64,000 nt of DNA, from assembly GCA_023398375.1 (NCBI GenBank), contig JAEWSH010000042.1:372001-436000 (forward strand). Reading direction: 5' to 3'. Of this stretch, positions 53,812 through 61,663 are shown piece by piece. Within the stretch, counting starts at the first letter, position 1; every line of letters begins with the position of its first letter. Made by a program: the position numbers and the translations under genes. The notes beneath the pieces are model-generated. The model saw nothing but the letters and a program-made list of their open reading frames with translations, made no database searches and was not told the origin of the DNA. The stretch comes from Bacillota bacterium. Lineage in GTDB: Bacteria > Bacillota > Clostridia > Lachnospirales > Lachnospiraceae.

Positions 53812-54528
53812 ATGAAAATAGCGATATGTGATGATGATCTGCTTCTGTGTGGAAGAATCGAAACAATATTATATGAACATTGTAAAGTCAGACAATTACA
53901 GGTGCAGTGTGAAGTATTTGATGATGGAACGGAGTTACTTGACCAGGTTTTGGATTTCAATGAATATCAGATCTATATTCTTGATATTGGGATGCCTGGT
54001 ACGAATGGATTAGAAGTTGCCAGAAAGATCAGGGAAAAGAGTGATCATGCGGTTATTATTTTTATTACAAGCCACCATGAATTAATGCAGGAAGCATTTG
54101 AAGTATTAGCATTTAATTACCTGGTAAAGCCACTGGAAGATGATCGGGTAGCACAGGTATTGCTGAAAGCGATGGACTATGTAAAAAAGAGAAAAAAAGA
54201 ATTTATATTTAAAAATGGGAAAACAGTACAGGTAATCATATATGAAAAGATACTTTATTTTGAAAGTCGTAAAAGAAAATTAATGATACATACGAAGCAA
54301 GAAGTTTTTGAATGTTATGGAAGTATAAAAGAAACCCTGGAACAATTAGATTTACATCAATTCACACAGGTACACGCATCTTATATCGTTAATATGGAAC
54401 AGATCAGAACAACAATAGCATTTGAGATAGAGCTTCAGAATGGAGAACGCATTCCTATTTCAAAGAAATTCAATAGGAGTTTTAATGAGGCGTATCGCGA
54501 ATTTATACTAAAGAGGATGAAATTATAA
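53812..54528 (+). CDS. LytTR-family response regulator AgrA-like
   Basis: The 238-residue protein has a receiver domain (CDDD at 7-10; phospho-acceptor in YILDIGMPGTNG) and a LytTR DNA-binding domain (about 135-238). The latter includes the ILYFESRKRKL strand and HQFTQVHASYIVNMEQI. It is the first gene of a complete agr-like set (A-C-D-B), in different order from the staphylococcal B-D-C-A. The stop overlaps the kinase start by one base. Confidence 0.93.
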   Translation: MKIAICDDDLLLCGRIETILYEHCKVRQLQVQCEVFDDGTELLDQVLDFNEYQIYILDIGMPGTNGLEVARKIREKSDHAVIIFITSHHELMQEAFEVLAFNYLVKPLEDDRVAQVLLKAMDYVKKRKKEFIFKNGKTVQVIIYEKILYFESRKRKLMIHTKQEVFECYGSIKETLEQLDLHQFTQVHASYIVNMEQIRTTIAFEIELQNGERIPISKKFNRSFNEAYREFILKRMKL

Positions 54529-55808
54529 TGGAATGGTTATTGAAGCTTATATTGAGCACTTTGGAGCTGGTTTTAAGCTTTCGTTTTTTTTCTTGTTATT
54601 TGGATTTAAAAGTAGAATTGAAAACGATCCAAATTGGTCTCGAGATTATTATTCTTGCGATTGCGGGAACGTTAATGAATACATTTTTTATGATTACATT
54701 TGTTAACTTGACAACATCAGTATTGATGATTTTGATAGTTTTACAGTTTTTTGAGGGGAAGATATCACAAAAAGTTTTTATAGGAACCATCTATGTTATA
54801 TTTAGTATGGTATTAGAATTGACAACTGCATTAGTTATGGAATCATTAATTGGTGGTCGTAATGTTATAATAGAAAAAGAAGGCATGTTAATGTTATATA
54901 TGTTGATGATTCTTTTTGTTATAAAATTTATTATAATTCACTATTTACAAGCCACGAGGAAGAAAGAAATTCAAGTTGCGAATGCCCGAATTTATTTAAA
55001 ACAGGCAGTAGTTCCGGTAATAAGCGTTTTCTTTTTATATTATTTTTTGCGAGATCAACTTAGTTTAAAAGAAATTAATTATGAAATCTGCTATATAGTT
55101 ATGGTTGTGTTTTCCATTATTAATATCACACTTTATATTATCTATGAGAATACAGAAAAACTATATCAGATTAATTACAATAATATGCTGCTGAATGAAA
55201 GTTTAAAATATAAAGAAACTTATTATCAGGATGTTGAAAAGCATCAATCCGAAATTCGTATGATAAGGCATAATCTGAAAAATCAGTTGTTGGCGATTAG
55301 TGGTGTTCTGAATCAGGAGAACCTGGAAAAGGCAAAGGAAGAAATAGATACTATCATTCATGAGATTGTGCAGACGGAAGCCAAGAATTTTACCAGAAAT
55401 ATAGAGGTGAATGCATTATTAAATGCTAAATATACGGAAGCAGCTGAGAACCAGATAAATTGCGAATTCCATGTCAACATTCCGGAAAGGCTGAGGCTGA
55501 CATGCGGTGAAATCGGAATATTATTAGGGAATGCATTGGATAATGCAATCGAGGCATGTGTACAATGCGAGGTAGACAAGAGAAAGATTGAACTGACGTT
55601 GAATTATTATAATGGATGTATGATGATAATAATTACGAATACGACAAAGGAAATGGTGAAAAATTTATTAACAAAAAAGAAAAATGCAAAAGATCATGGA
55701 TTTGGAGTGGTTAGCATTGAGAATATTGTAAAGAAATATCAAGGTAATATGAATCATAAATATTTGGAAGATAGCTTTTGTTTAGAGATTACGCTCTGGA
55801 ATGTTTAG
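54528..55808 (+). CDS. AgrC-like sensor histidine kinase
   Basis: The 426-residue kinase has six or seven membrane helices (about 1-215) and a cytoplasmic part with the phospho-acceptor His in RMIRHNLKNQLLAISGV. The GHKL ATPase has the N-box LLGNALDNAIEAC and the G-box HGFGVVSI. It is expected to sense the peptide made from the AgrD gene downstream. The one-base overlap with the regulator gene indicates coupling. Confidence 0.93.
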   Translation: MEWLLKLILSTLELVLSFRFFSCYLDLKVELKTIQIGLEIIILAIAGTLMNTFFMITFVNLTTSVLMILIVLQFFEGKISQKVFIGTIYVIFSMVLELTTALVMESLIGGRNVIIEKEGMLMLYMLMILFVIKFIIIHYLQATRKKEIQVANARIYLKQAVVPVISVFFLYYFLRDQLSLKEINYEICYIVMVVFSIINITLYIIYENTEKLYQINYNNMLLNESLKYKETYYQDVEKHQSEIRMIRHNLKNQLLAISGVLNQENLEKAKEEIDTIIHEIVQTEAKNFTRNIEVNALLNAKYTEAAENQINCEFHVNIPERLRLTCGEIGILLGNALDNAIEACVQCEVDKRKIELTLNYYNGCMMIIITNTTKEMVKNLLTKKKNAKDHGFGVVSIENIVKKYQGNMNHKYLEDSFCLEITLWNV

Positions 55809-55991
55809 AACATTAAAGTATTATAATATTAGTAAAAGGAAAGTGATTCAATTATTACGAGAAAATGTACTTGTTATTACAAATTGAAGAAGTATGAAAA
55901 GAAAGATGTTATAATTATAAAATGCAGTGTGGTATCTTTTTGATACTATGTGATTTACAGTAAGCACAAGATTGAGAAAGGAGGACAAAAG

Positions 55992-56132
55992 ATGAAAAGG
56001 AAACTATTCAGTACATTAGCCAGCCTGGCAATGGTGATGACGATAATCAGTACCTATGGATATTGCTTTTGGGCGGCTTATCAGGAAGAAGTACCGGCAG
56101 AAGCAAAAAAGTTAATTAAAGGTAAAAAATAG
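55992..56132 (+). CDS. agrD: AgrD-like cyclic autoinducing peptide precursor
   Basis: The 46-residue precursor has the AgrD layout: amphipathic N-terminus (MKRKLFSTLASLAMVM), the core peptide, and an acidic then basic tail (EEVPAEAKKLIKGKK). By comparison with the Clostridium perfringens precursor, the predicted peptide has C25 as thiolactone partner with the ring CFWAA, cut before the YQ or later. The exact cut sites are inference. AAGGAGG lies before the ATG; the upstream in-frame extension from 55950 is rejected. The stop TAG shares its last base with the AgrB GTG start. Confidence 0.88.
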   Translation: MKRKLFSTLASLAMVMTIISTYGYCFWAAYQEEVPAEAKKLIKGKK

Positions 56133-56731
56133 TGAGACAGAAAATATCGGATACAATGGCAGAAAAATTTATAGCAGAAGGGGTCATACAGGAAGAAGAT
56201 AAGGCAATTTACGCATATGGATGGAGAGCTTTGGGGATGTGGTGCTTGTGTACCATGACAATGTTCCTGATTGGTACCGTGATGGGAGAATTCGTTTTTA
56301 CGATGATTTATTTCATTAGCTTTTCGCTTTTGCGGGCCTTTTATGAAGGGTATCATGCAAAGAGCAGAATTGTATGTTTCTTCACATCCATGATATTATT
56401 TATTGGTTGCGTTCTGACCGGTAAATATGTAATTCGGGATGCAAATCATGTTCTTTTGATTCTGGTTCTGATCTTTCTATGCATCTGTATGAATATCATT
56501 AAGGCGGCAGAATTTCAGCAAGCTGATAAAGCGCAGACAGCCGAACCTTATGAAAAAAGTAAACTGCTGCTGGGAATCACTATTATGTTACTAGTGCTGA
56601 TGATATTCTTTGGAATGTTAAAGACAAATTTTACAAGAGGATACGCTGGAATATTTGTAGCATTTGTATTGACCTTCCTATTATTCAGCATGAAACGAAT
56701 CGTAACTATTGTAAAGAAAAGACAGAAGTAA
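56132..56731 (+). CDS. agrB: AgrB-like peptide-processing membrane protease
   Basis: The 199-residue protein has about five membrane helices and the catalytic pair of AgrB: H75 and C82 in FYEGYHAKSRIVC. AgrB cuts and cyclises the AgrD peptide. The start is GTG 56132, overlapping the AgrD stop by one base, which enforces paired translation. A terminator follows at 56,738. The set A-C-D-B is therefore a self-contained quorum-sensing unit. Confidence 0.93.
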   Translation: MRQKISDTMAEKFIAEGVIQEEDKAIYAYGWRALGMWCLCTMTMFLIGTVMGEFVFTMIYFISFSLLRAFYEGYHAKSRIVCFFTSMILFIGCVLTGKYVIRDANHVLLILVLIFLCICMNIIKAAEFQQADKAQTAEPYEKSKLLLGITIMLLVLMIFFGMLKTNFTRGYAGIFVAFVLTFLLFSMKRIVTIVKKRQK

Positions 56732-56737
56732 ATCTTG

Positions 56738-56784
56738 GATAGAGATGTGATAGTATAGGTAATATACAGAGCATCTCTATCTTT
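56738..56784 (+). terminator. Terminator after agrB
   Basis: GATAGAGATG (from about 56738) pairs with CATCTCTATC (about 56771-56781) around a long loop, followed by TTTTG. The T-run is short. Confidence 0.7.
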
Positions 56785-56820
56785 TGTTTACGCGGCCAGT
56801 CTCCAAATAAATGTTAAAGC

Positions 56821-56868
56821 TTGACATAGTATTAGTACCATAGTAGCATATAGTACGATAGTAGTAGA
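56821..56868 (+). promoter_or_regulatory. Promoter overlapped by an 18-base tandem direct repeat
   Basis: TTGACA (56821-56826) is followed after 17 bases by TAGCAT (56844-56849). Two adjacent 18-base units, TAGTACCATAGTAGCATA (56833-56850) and TAGTACGATAGTAGTAGA (56851-56868), match at 14 or more positions and cover the -10. This could be an operator for the gene at 56,896, but no cognate regulator was identified. Confidence 0.6.
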
Positions 56869-56895
56869 ATACAAAACAATAATGGGGGAATTAAG

Positions 56896-57453
56896 ATGCA
56901 ATATACTACAGAAGAAGGGTTTATCATAGAAGTGAAATACTGTGATAAAGATATTTATCCGGCCGCATATGTAAAGTCATTTGCTTTAGCAAAAGAATTT
57001 AAACGTAAATTTGAAAAAGGAATCTTTCAAACCAATCGATTTTTTTTTCACTATGATATAGATAAAATGGATCAGCAAACAGTAGAGATGTTTGCCGATA
57101 ATATGGCTTTGTTTAAAGAAGAACTGAAAAATAATGAAATATTGATAGTAAAAAAAAGTAATTTTTTTGTTCATGTAGGTGTAGATGTGGAAAGAGCAAT
57201 GATATATTATAATGTAACTGTCGATAAAAATCTTCCCATTACGCAGACGATTAAAGAATATATTCTTTATTTATGGAAACAGATATCAGAAACATATCGT
57301 GGAAGTAAAGGGAAGATTATTTCTAAACGATATAAAGAGAAGGATGGTAAGAACGAATCTCTGACAGTTCTATTTGATATAAAAAACGAGAAGAACAGGA
57401 AAGCATATGAAGAAATAGAGAAGCATTATTTACTTGGCACAATCTTATCCTAA
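56896..57453 (+). CDS. Protein of unknown function
   Basis: The 185-residue protein was not recognised. It has no signal peptide or membrane helix, is mixed alpha/beta by composition, and contains a long aromatic and charged stretch (FQTNRFFFHYDIDKMDQQTVEMF, about 45-65). GGGGGA lies ahead of the ATG. It has its own TTGACA promoter with a tandem direct repeat, so it is probably regulated separately from agrB and from the nucleoside genes downstream. Confidence 0.7.
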   Translation: MQYTTEEGFIIEVKYCDKDIYPAAYVKSFALAKEFKRKFEKGIFQTNRFFFHYDIDKMDQQTVEMFADNMALFKEELKNNEILIVKKSNFFVHVGVDVERAMIYYNVTVDKNLPITQTIKEYILYLWKQISETYRGSKGKIISKRYKEKDGKNESLTVLFDIKNEKNRKAYEEIEKHYLLGTILS

Positions 57454-57460
57454 AGGTACA

Positions 57461-57489
57461 TTGCATACAAATGGGATAAATGATATGAT
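57461..57489 (+). promoter_or_regulatory. Probable uridine phosphorylase promoter
   Basis: TTGCAT (57461-57466) and TATGAT (57484-57489) are separated by 17 bases, 51 bases ahead of the start codon at 57,541. Confidence 0.6.
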
Positions 57490-57540
57490 ACAGGAAAAGG
57501 TGAAAAAGAACAGGCTTCCAAAGTCTGGATAGGAGTAAAT

Positions 57541-58335
57541 ATGCAAAATTATTCGGGAGAAATTGGATTACAATATCATTTGCAAATCAGAAAGGGAGAT
57601 GTCGGCCGCTATGTGATATTGCCGGGCGATCCTAAAAGATGTGAGAAGATAGCAAGTCATTTTGAAAATCCAGTATTAATAGCAGATAGCCGTGAATTTG
57701 TTACCTATACAGGTTATTTGGATGGAGAAAAAGTTAGTGTTACATCAACTGGTATCGGCGGACCATCTGCGTCTATAGCAATGGAAGAGTTGGTAAGTTG
57801 CGGAGCTGATACTTTTGTCAGAGTGGGAACCTGTGGGGGCATGGATATCAATGTCAAAGGAAGCGATATCGTAATCGCAACAGGTGCAATCCGCATGGAA
57901 GGTACCAGTAAAGAATATGCACCGATCGAGTTTCCGGCAGTAGCAGATTTTAATGTAACAAATGCACTTGTATATGCCGCAAAAGAACTGGGATATGACT
58001 ATCATGCAGGAATTGTACAATGTAAGGATGCGTTTTACGGACAGCATGATCCAGAGAGCAAGCCGGTAAGCTATGAATTGATGCATAAATGGGAAGCATG
58101 GCTTCGTCTTGGATGTAAAGCTTCTGAAATGGAATCGGCTGCATTATTTGTGGTTGCGAGCCACCTGGGTGTTCGCTGTGGATCAAATTTTCTGGTTGTG
58201 GGCAATCAGGAACGTGAGAAAGCAGGGCTTGAAAATCCGATTGTACATGATACAGAATCTGCCATTAAGGTAGGAGTTGCTGCAATTCGCCGATTAATAA
58301 AAGAAGATAGTTTGAAAAGAGTTTCTAGAAGATGA
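57541..58335 (+). CDS. udp: Uridine phosphorylase
   Basis: The 264-residue enzyme belongs to the nucleoside phosphorylase-I family: ILPGDPKRCEKIASHF start motif, SVTSTGIGGPSASIAMEEL, RVGTCGGMDINVKGSDIVIATGAIRMEGTSKEYAPIEFPAVADF, and the ribose-binding EMESAALFVVA. The region of QCKDAFYGQHDPESKPVSYELMHKWEAW, with a uracil-type Gln/Arg pattern, makes uridine phosphorylase likelier than a purine enzyme. AGGAG precedes the ATG. deoC follows, giving a nucleoside salvage pair. Confidence 0.9.
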   Translation: MQNYSGEIGLQYHLQIRKGDVGRYVILPGDPKRCEKIASHFENPVLIADSREFVTYTGYLDGEKVSVTSTGIGGPSASIAMEELVSCGADTFVRVGTCGGMDINVKGSDIVIATGAIRMEGTSKEYAPIEFPAVADFNVTNALVYAAKELGYDYHAGIVQCKDAFYGQHDPESKPVSYELMHKWEAWLRLGCKASEMESAALFVVASHLGVRCGSNFLVVGNQEREKAGLENPIVHDTESAIKVGVAAIRRLIKEDSLKRVSRR

Positions 58336-58373
58336 AGGGACCATTTTAAGGAAATCTATGTTTTACACTGGGA

Positions 58374-58456
58374 GAAGCCTCTAATAAGTCTTCTTACGGA
58401 TTATTAGTGCAGCCAATGGCGGCATGACTGGAAGTGTGCAAAAATACATAATGCAG
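58374..58456 (+). repeat. Structured dispersed repeat, family 2, copy 2
   Basis: The sequence ACACTGGGAGAAGCCTCTAATAAGTCTTCTT to GGAAGTGTGCAAAAATA aligns over about 80 bases with the copy at 45,573, with many substitutions. The GAGAAGCCTC and AGTCTTCTT arms and the GCGGCATG word are retained. It lies between udp and deoC, just before the deoC ribosome binding site. Confidence 0.65.
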
Positions 58457-58469
58457 ATAGGAGATCAGA

Positions 58470-59114
58470 ATGAAAAAAGAAGAAATTTTAAAAAGAGTAG
58501 ATCATACATTATTAAAACAAACAGCTACATGGGAGCAGATTCGTATCCTTTGCCAGGAGGGAATGGATCATAAGACAGCTTCTGTATGTATTCCACCATT
58601 TTATGTAAAACCCGCCAAGGAATATGTACAGGACGAACTTAAAATTTGCACGGTAATCGGATTTCCAAATGGTAATATGACAACTGCAGCAAAAGTATTT
58701 GAGACAAGAGATGCTATAGCGAACGGTGCAGATGAGATTGATATGGTTATCAACATAGGATTGGTTAAAGATAAAAAATACGAAGCTGTCTTAGAAGATA
58801 TTATAGCAGTAAAAGAAGCTTGTGGAGGGAAACTTCTAAAAGTAATTATTGAAACTTGTCTTTTGACAGAGGAAGAGAAGATTGAAATGTGCCGCGTGGT
58901 TACACGATCTGGTGCGGACTATATTAAGACTTCTACCGGATTTTCAACAGACGGAGCCACATTTGCTGATGTTGAACTTATGCGTAAGTATGTTGGAACG
59001 GAAGTAAAAATAAAAGCTGCCGGTGGAGTTGCAACAGTAGAAGATGCCGAAAAATTCATTGCACTTGGAGCGGATCGGCTTGGAACAAGCAGATTAATAA
59101 AGTTACTGTCATAA
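58470..59114 (+). CDS. deoC: Deoxyribose-phosphate aldolase
   Basis: The 214-residue class I aldolase splits 2-deoxyribose-5-phosphate. The Schiff-base lysine is K153 (YIKTSTGFST) and the second catalytic lysine K182 is in VKIKAAGGV; VDHTLLK and EIDMVINIG are typical. AGGAGAT is ahead of the ATG. With udp upstream it forms a nucleoside catabolism unit, separated by the family 2 repeat. Confidence 0.97.
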   Translation: MKKEEILKRVDHTLLKQTATWEQIRILCQEGMDHKTASVCIPPFYVKPAKEYVQDELKICTVIGFPNGNMTTAAKVFETRDAIANGADEIDMVINIGLVKDKKYEAVLEDIIAVKEACGGKLLKVIIETCLLTEEEKIEMCRVVTRSGADYIKTSTGFSTDGATFADVELMRKYVGTEVKIKAAGGVATVEDAEKFIALGADRLGTSRLIKLLS

Positions 59115-59152
59115 GGTCGAATCCTTAACTGGAAGCATCATGTATAATCAAG

Positions 59153-59190
59153 AACCCCGTGCAGAAAGATAATCTGCACGGGGCTTTTTT
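59153..59190 (+). terminator. Bidirectional terminator between deoC and the XRE gene
   Basis: CCCCGTGCAGA (59157-59167) pairs with TCTGCACGGGG (about 59175-59185), followed by TTTTTT on the plus strand and preceded by a short A-rich stretch for the minus strand. Confidence 0.85.
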
Positions 59191-59620
59191 ACGCCTGCTC
59201 TTTCATAGATCTCAGTTTGATTTTTAATATTTCAATAATTTCGTTTTGGTCTTTAGGAAAGATATTATTAAAATAATATAATAATTCTTTCTCTTTTCGT
59301 GAAAGGTTCTGTAATTTTTTTACATTTTGTTGTTCATTAATATAATCTAAAAATTTTGATAATTCATCCTGCTCAGCGGCTGAAGTTCCATAATGATAGG
59401 TTTCATCTGATAAGACAGATAATTCGATAAGCGGCTCTATAGGAATGCTATACAAATTAGCAATTTTATAAAAAGCGTCATTGGATGGGAGTGCACGGTT
59501 AGTTTCATAATGAGAGTATGCCTGTCTTGAAACATCCAAATGTGACGCAACATATTCTTGCGTATAGCCATAGGATTTTCGCAATTCTTTTAAGTACTGC
59601 CCTAATTTTTTTTCATCCAT
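59189..59620 (-). CDS. XRE-family helix-turn-helix regulator
   Basis: The 143-residue protein has an N-terminal Xre/Cro HTH (about 8-62: LGQYLKELRKSYGYTQEYVASHLDVSRQAYSHYETNRALPS) and a C-terminal helical region without a recognised domain. It is convergent with deoC and shares its terminator. A GGTGGTGATATT site leads the ATG. Its -10 (TATAAT on the minus strand, 59678-59673) lies about 50 bases upstream, close to TAGCAA-type sites, so autoregulation is possible. Confidence 0.9.
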   Translation of the reverse strand: MDEKKLGQYLKELRKSYGYTQEYVASHLDVSRQAYSHYETNRALPSNDAFYKIANLYSIPIEPLIELSVLSDETYHYGTSAAEQDELSKFLDYINEQQNVKKLQNLSRKEKELLYYFNNIFPKDQNEIIEILKIKLRSMKEQA

Positions 59621-59733
59621 AATATCACCACCTGTATTTCAGATTATATCTAATATATGCATGTAAAAGGATATTATACATAGCAATTCTAAATGAAATA
59701 TGATAATATGAATAGCGGAATGATGAAATAAGA

Positions 59734-59748
59734 TAGCAAATATTGCTA
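59734..59748. promoter_or_regulatory. Candidate XRE operator palindrome
   Basis: TAGCAA-ATA-TTGCTA is a perfect inverted repeat. A half-site TAGCAA (59681-59686) lies next to the minus-strand -10 of the XRE gene. The palindrome lies about 45 bases upstream of the -35 of the small-peptide transcript on the plus strand, so it could control both. Confidence 0.45.
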
Positions 59749-59790
59749 AGAACGATTTTGCAACTGCTGAAGGGGCAAATCAGGTAATTG

Positions 59791-59819
59791 TTGACGGATA
59801 AAACAATAAATGATATGTT
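59791..59819 (+). promoter_or_regulatory. Candidate promoter for the small-peptide gene
   Basis: TTGACG (59791-59796), a 17-base spacer and TATGTT (59814-59819) point towards the small open frame at 59,894. Confidence 0.45.
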
Positions 59820-59893
59820 AAATTTTAAGTAGGAATAATGTACCAATTGTTAGATGTTGACAGGTAAGAGATCAACAAAAGCAGAGGAAGGAT

Positions 59894-59971
59894 ATGCATA
59901 TATCAATTCTTAAAATACTATCATTTATCATATTGGCATTGCTGATGGTCAATATGACAGCATGGATATAA
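59894..59971 (+). CDS. Putative 25-residue hydrophobic peptide
   Basis: ATG 59894 follows an AGAGGAAGGA ribosome binding site and opens a 25-codon frame. The peptide is mostly hydrophobic (from SILKILSFIILALLMVNM to TAWI), like a single membrane helix with a basic residue near its start. The stop overlaps the start of a strong terminator at 59,972, and a candidate promoter lies about 75 bases upstream, so a short monocistronic transcript of about 180 bases is plausible. Small membrane peptides can be type I toxins, regulators or signals; none is shown here. Confidence 0.55.
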   Translation: MHISILKILSFIILALLMVNMTAWI

Positions 59972-60004
59972 AAATCTCACACTATTTTGATGTGAGATTT
60001 TTTT
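59972..60004 (+). terminator. Terminator after the small-peptide gene
   Basis: AAATCTCACA (59972-59981) pairs perfectly with TGTGAGATTT (59991-60000), a nine-base loop between, followed by a T-run to 60004. Confidence 0.9.
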
Positions 60005-60124
60005 ACTCTATAGAAATAGCATTTGTTCAATAAAATGAACCAATATAATAGTAGAAGGCTCTTATAAGTAGGTGCACCAAATAAAGAAATTATGTTTACG
60101 AAAAAAAAGAGAGGAGACGGTTTC

Positions 60125-60751
60125 TTGACTCAGACAGATGAAATAGGAAAAATGAAAAATGGTACGGAAGAATCAAGAAAGAGAGCGTTTGACATTTTGT
60201 ATCATGCATATAGCAAAGAATTGCTACGAACGGCGTATCTGATTACGGGCAATGTATCTGACAGTGAGGATATTGTACAGGAATCTTTTTTAAAGTGCTA
60301 CTGTCATATAGGAGAACTAAAAAAAGAAGAGCAATTCAAGATATGGCTTTTTCAAATTATGAAGCGAACCGCATGGCGTTATTGCAAGAAAAACAGAAAA
60401 GAAAAACCAGTAGAAAATGCAATGCAGGAACAAATGGAAAATGAGTATGCAGTGTCTGCACAGGATGAGTACTTACAGTCAGAGACGGAGCAGACAATCA
60501 AAGAACAGATTAATAAGCTGGATGCCAGCCACCGTCTTGTGATCATCTTATATTATTATAATCAGATGTCTGTCAAAGAAATCGCAAGAGTTGCAGGTTG
60601 TTTAGAGGGTACTGTGAAATCAAGGTTATACACAGCAAGGAAACAATTGAGTATAGGACTAAGAGATTTGCAACAATCAAAAACAACACATCAAGAAATA
60701 AATCAGGTAAAAAGGGAGGAACGTTGTCATGCAGAATATGAAAGAATATGA
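60125..60751 (+). CDS. ECF-type RNA polymerase sigma factor
   Basis: The sigma-70 family ECF protein is about 208 residues. Region 2 has SYSKELLRTAYLITGNVSDSEDIVQESFLKCY-like sequence, and region 4 has LDASHRLVIILYYYNQMSVKEIARVAGCLEGTVKSRLYTARKQL. TTG 60125 is favoured over ATG 60092 because AGAGGAG sits eight bases before it, while the ATG has none. A TGAACC-N16-GCTC pattern at 60036-60061 loosely resembles an ECF promoter and may mean autoregulation. The stop overlaps the next gene by 23 bases. Confidence 0.9.
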   Translation: MTQTDEIGKMKNGTEESRKRAFDILYHAYSKELLRTAYLITGNVSDSEDIVQESFLKCYCHIGELKKEEQFKIWLFQIMKRTAWRYCKKNRKEKPVENAMQEQMENEYAVSAQDEYLQSETEQTIKEQINKLDASHRLVIILYYYNQMSVKEIARVAGCLEGTVKSRLYTARKQLSIGLRDLQQSKTTHQEINQVKREERCHAEYERI

Positions 60752-61508
60752 AGTAATGATACAAAAAACCCTGCAGAATGAGGCGAAGAACGTGAATCCT
60801 ACGGTTGGATTAAAAAGCAGGATTGATCAGGAGTTGGAGTCAAACAGAAAAGGAGCGGTGACACATATGAAACATTTTAGTATGAAAAAGATAGTAATAG
60901 CAATTGCAGTAATAGGATTATTAGGTTCAACAGCATGTTTCGCGGCAGGGAAGATAACTTCACAGGTATCCCAAAGAGAGGGAGAAAGATGTACGAATTT
61001 CAGTAAAGTTGATGAGTTCAAAGATAAATTAGGCTATGATGTTAAGGTAAAAGAATCCTATCAGAACGGTTTCTCTTTCAAATCCATGAATCTGTCAACG
61101 TCATCCGGTTTAGATGATGACGGTAATACGGTTACGAACTACCGTGAGTTATGGGTAGATTATGAGAGAGGAAATGAAACTTTAAATGTCATAGTCTGCA
61201 AGCCGCTTCCGGAAGAATCAAGGGCAGCAAAGCAGACAGGTGAATATAAGGGGATTGAAATATCTTATAACAATGATACTTACAAATTTGTTCCGGAAGA
61301 TTATGAACTAACAGCAGAGGATAAAGAGAATGAAAAGAAGGATGACTATTATATTTCTTATGGAAGCGATGAGGTGACATTAAGTCAAATGTCAAATGTA
61401 AATTGGACGGATAATGGCATTTACTATAGTATTATGGGCAGAGACACTTCCCTGTCTGCGGATGATATGATTCATATGGCAGAAGAAATAATTGATGTTG
61501 TGCAATAG
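60729..61508 (+). CDS. Probable membrane anti-sigma factor of the ECF sigma
   Basis: The 259-residue protein has a cytoplasmic N-terminus (about 1-50), one membrane helix (about 53-75: KKIVIAIAVIGLLGSTACFAAG) and an extracellular domain (about 76-259) rich in Tyr, Asp and Glu. This topology and the 23-base overlap with the sigma gene are typical of ECF anti-sigma partners. No zinc-binding HxxxCxxC motif is present, so it is not a classical ZAS protein. The extracellular domain was not assigned to a family with confidence (DUF4367-like is possible). A GGGAGGA site precedes the ATG. Confidence 0.72.
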   Translation: MQNMKEYEVMIQKTLQNEAKNVNPTVGLKSRIDQELESNRKGAVTHMKHFSMKKIVIAIAVIGLLGSTACFAAGKITSQVSQREGERCTNFSKVDEFKDKLGYDVKVKESYQNGFSFKSMNLSTSSGLDDDGNTVTNYRELWVDYERGNETLNVIVCKPLPEESRAAKQTGEYKGIEISYNNDTYKFVPEDYELTAEDKENEKKDDYYISYGSDEVTLSQMSNVNWTDNGIYYSIMGRDTSLSADDMIHMAEEIIDVVQ

Positions 61509-61542
61509 CGTAAAATTTTAATCATATAGCAGGTATTTTATG

Positions 61543-61583
61543 GAAGGATAATCAAAACAATAAGGTTATCCTTCTTTCTTTTA
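61543..61583 (+). terminator. Terminator after the anti-sigma gene
   Basis: AAGGATAA (about 61535-61546) pairs with TTATCCTT (61565-61574), followed by a T-rich stretch (CTTTCTTTT). Confidence 0.75.
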
Positions 61584-61663
61584 TTTATCAAAAAAAACCA
61601 TTTTAAATTGTGTATACTTTGTGTTACAATAGTAAAGAGTTGTGACAGAGAGGAAGATCTAAA

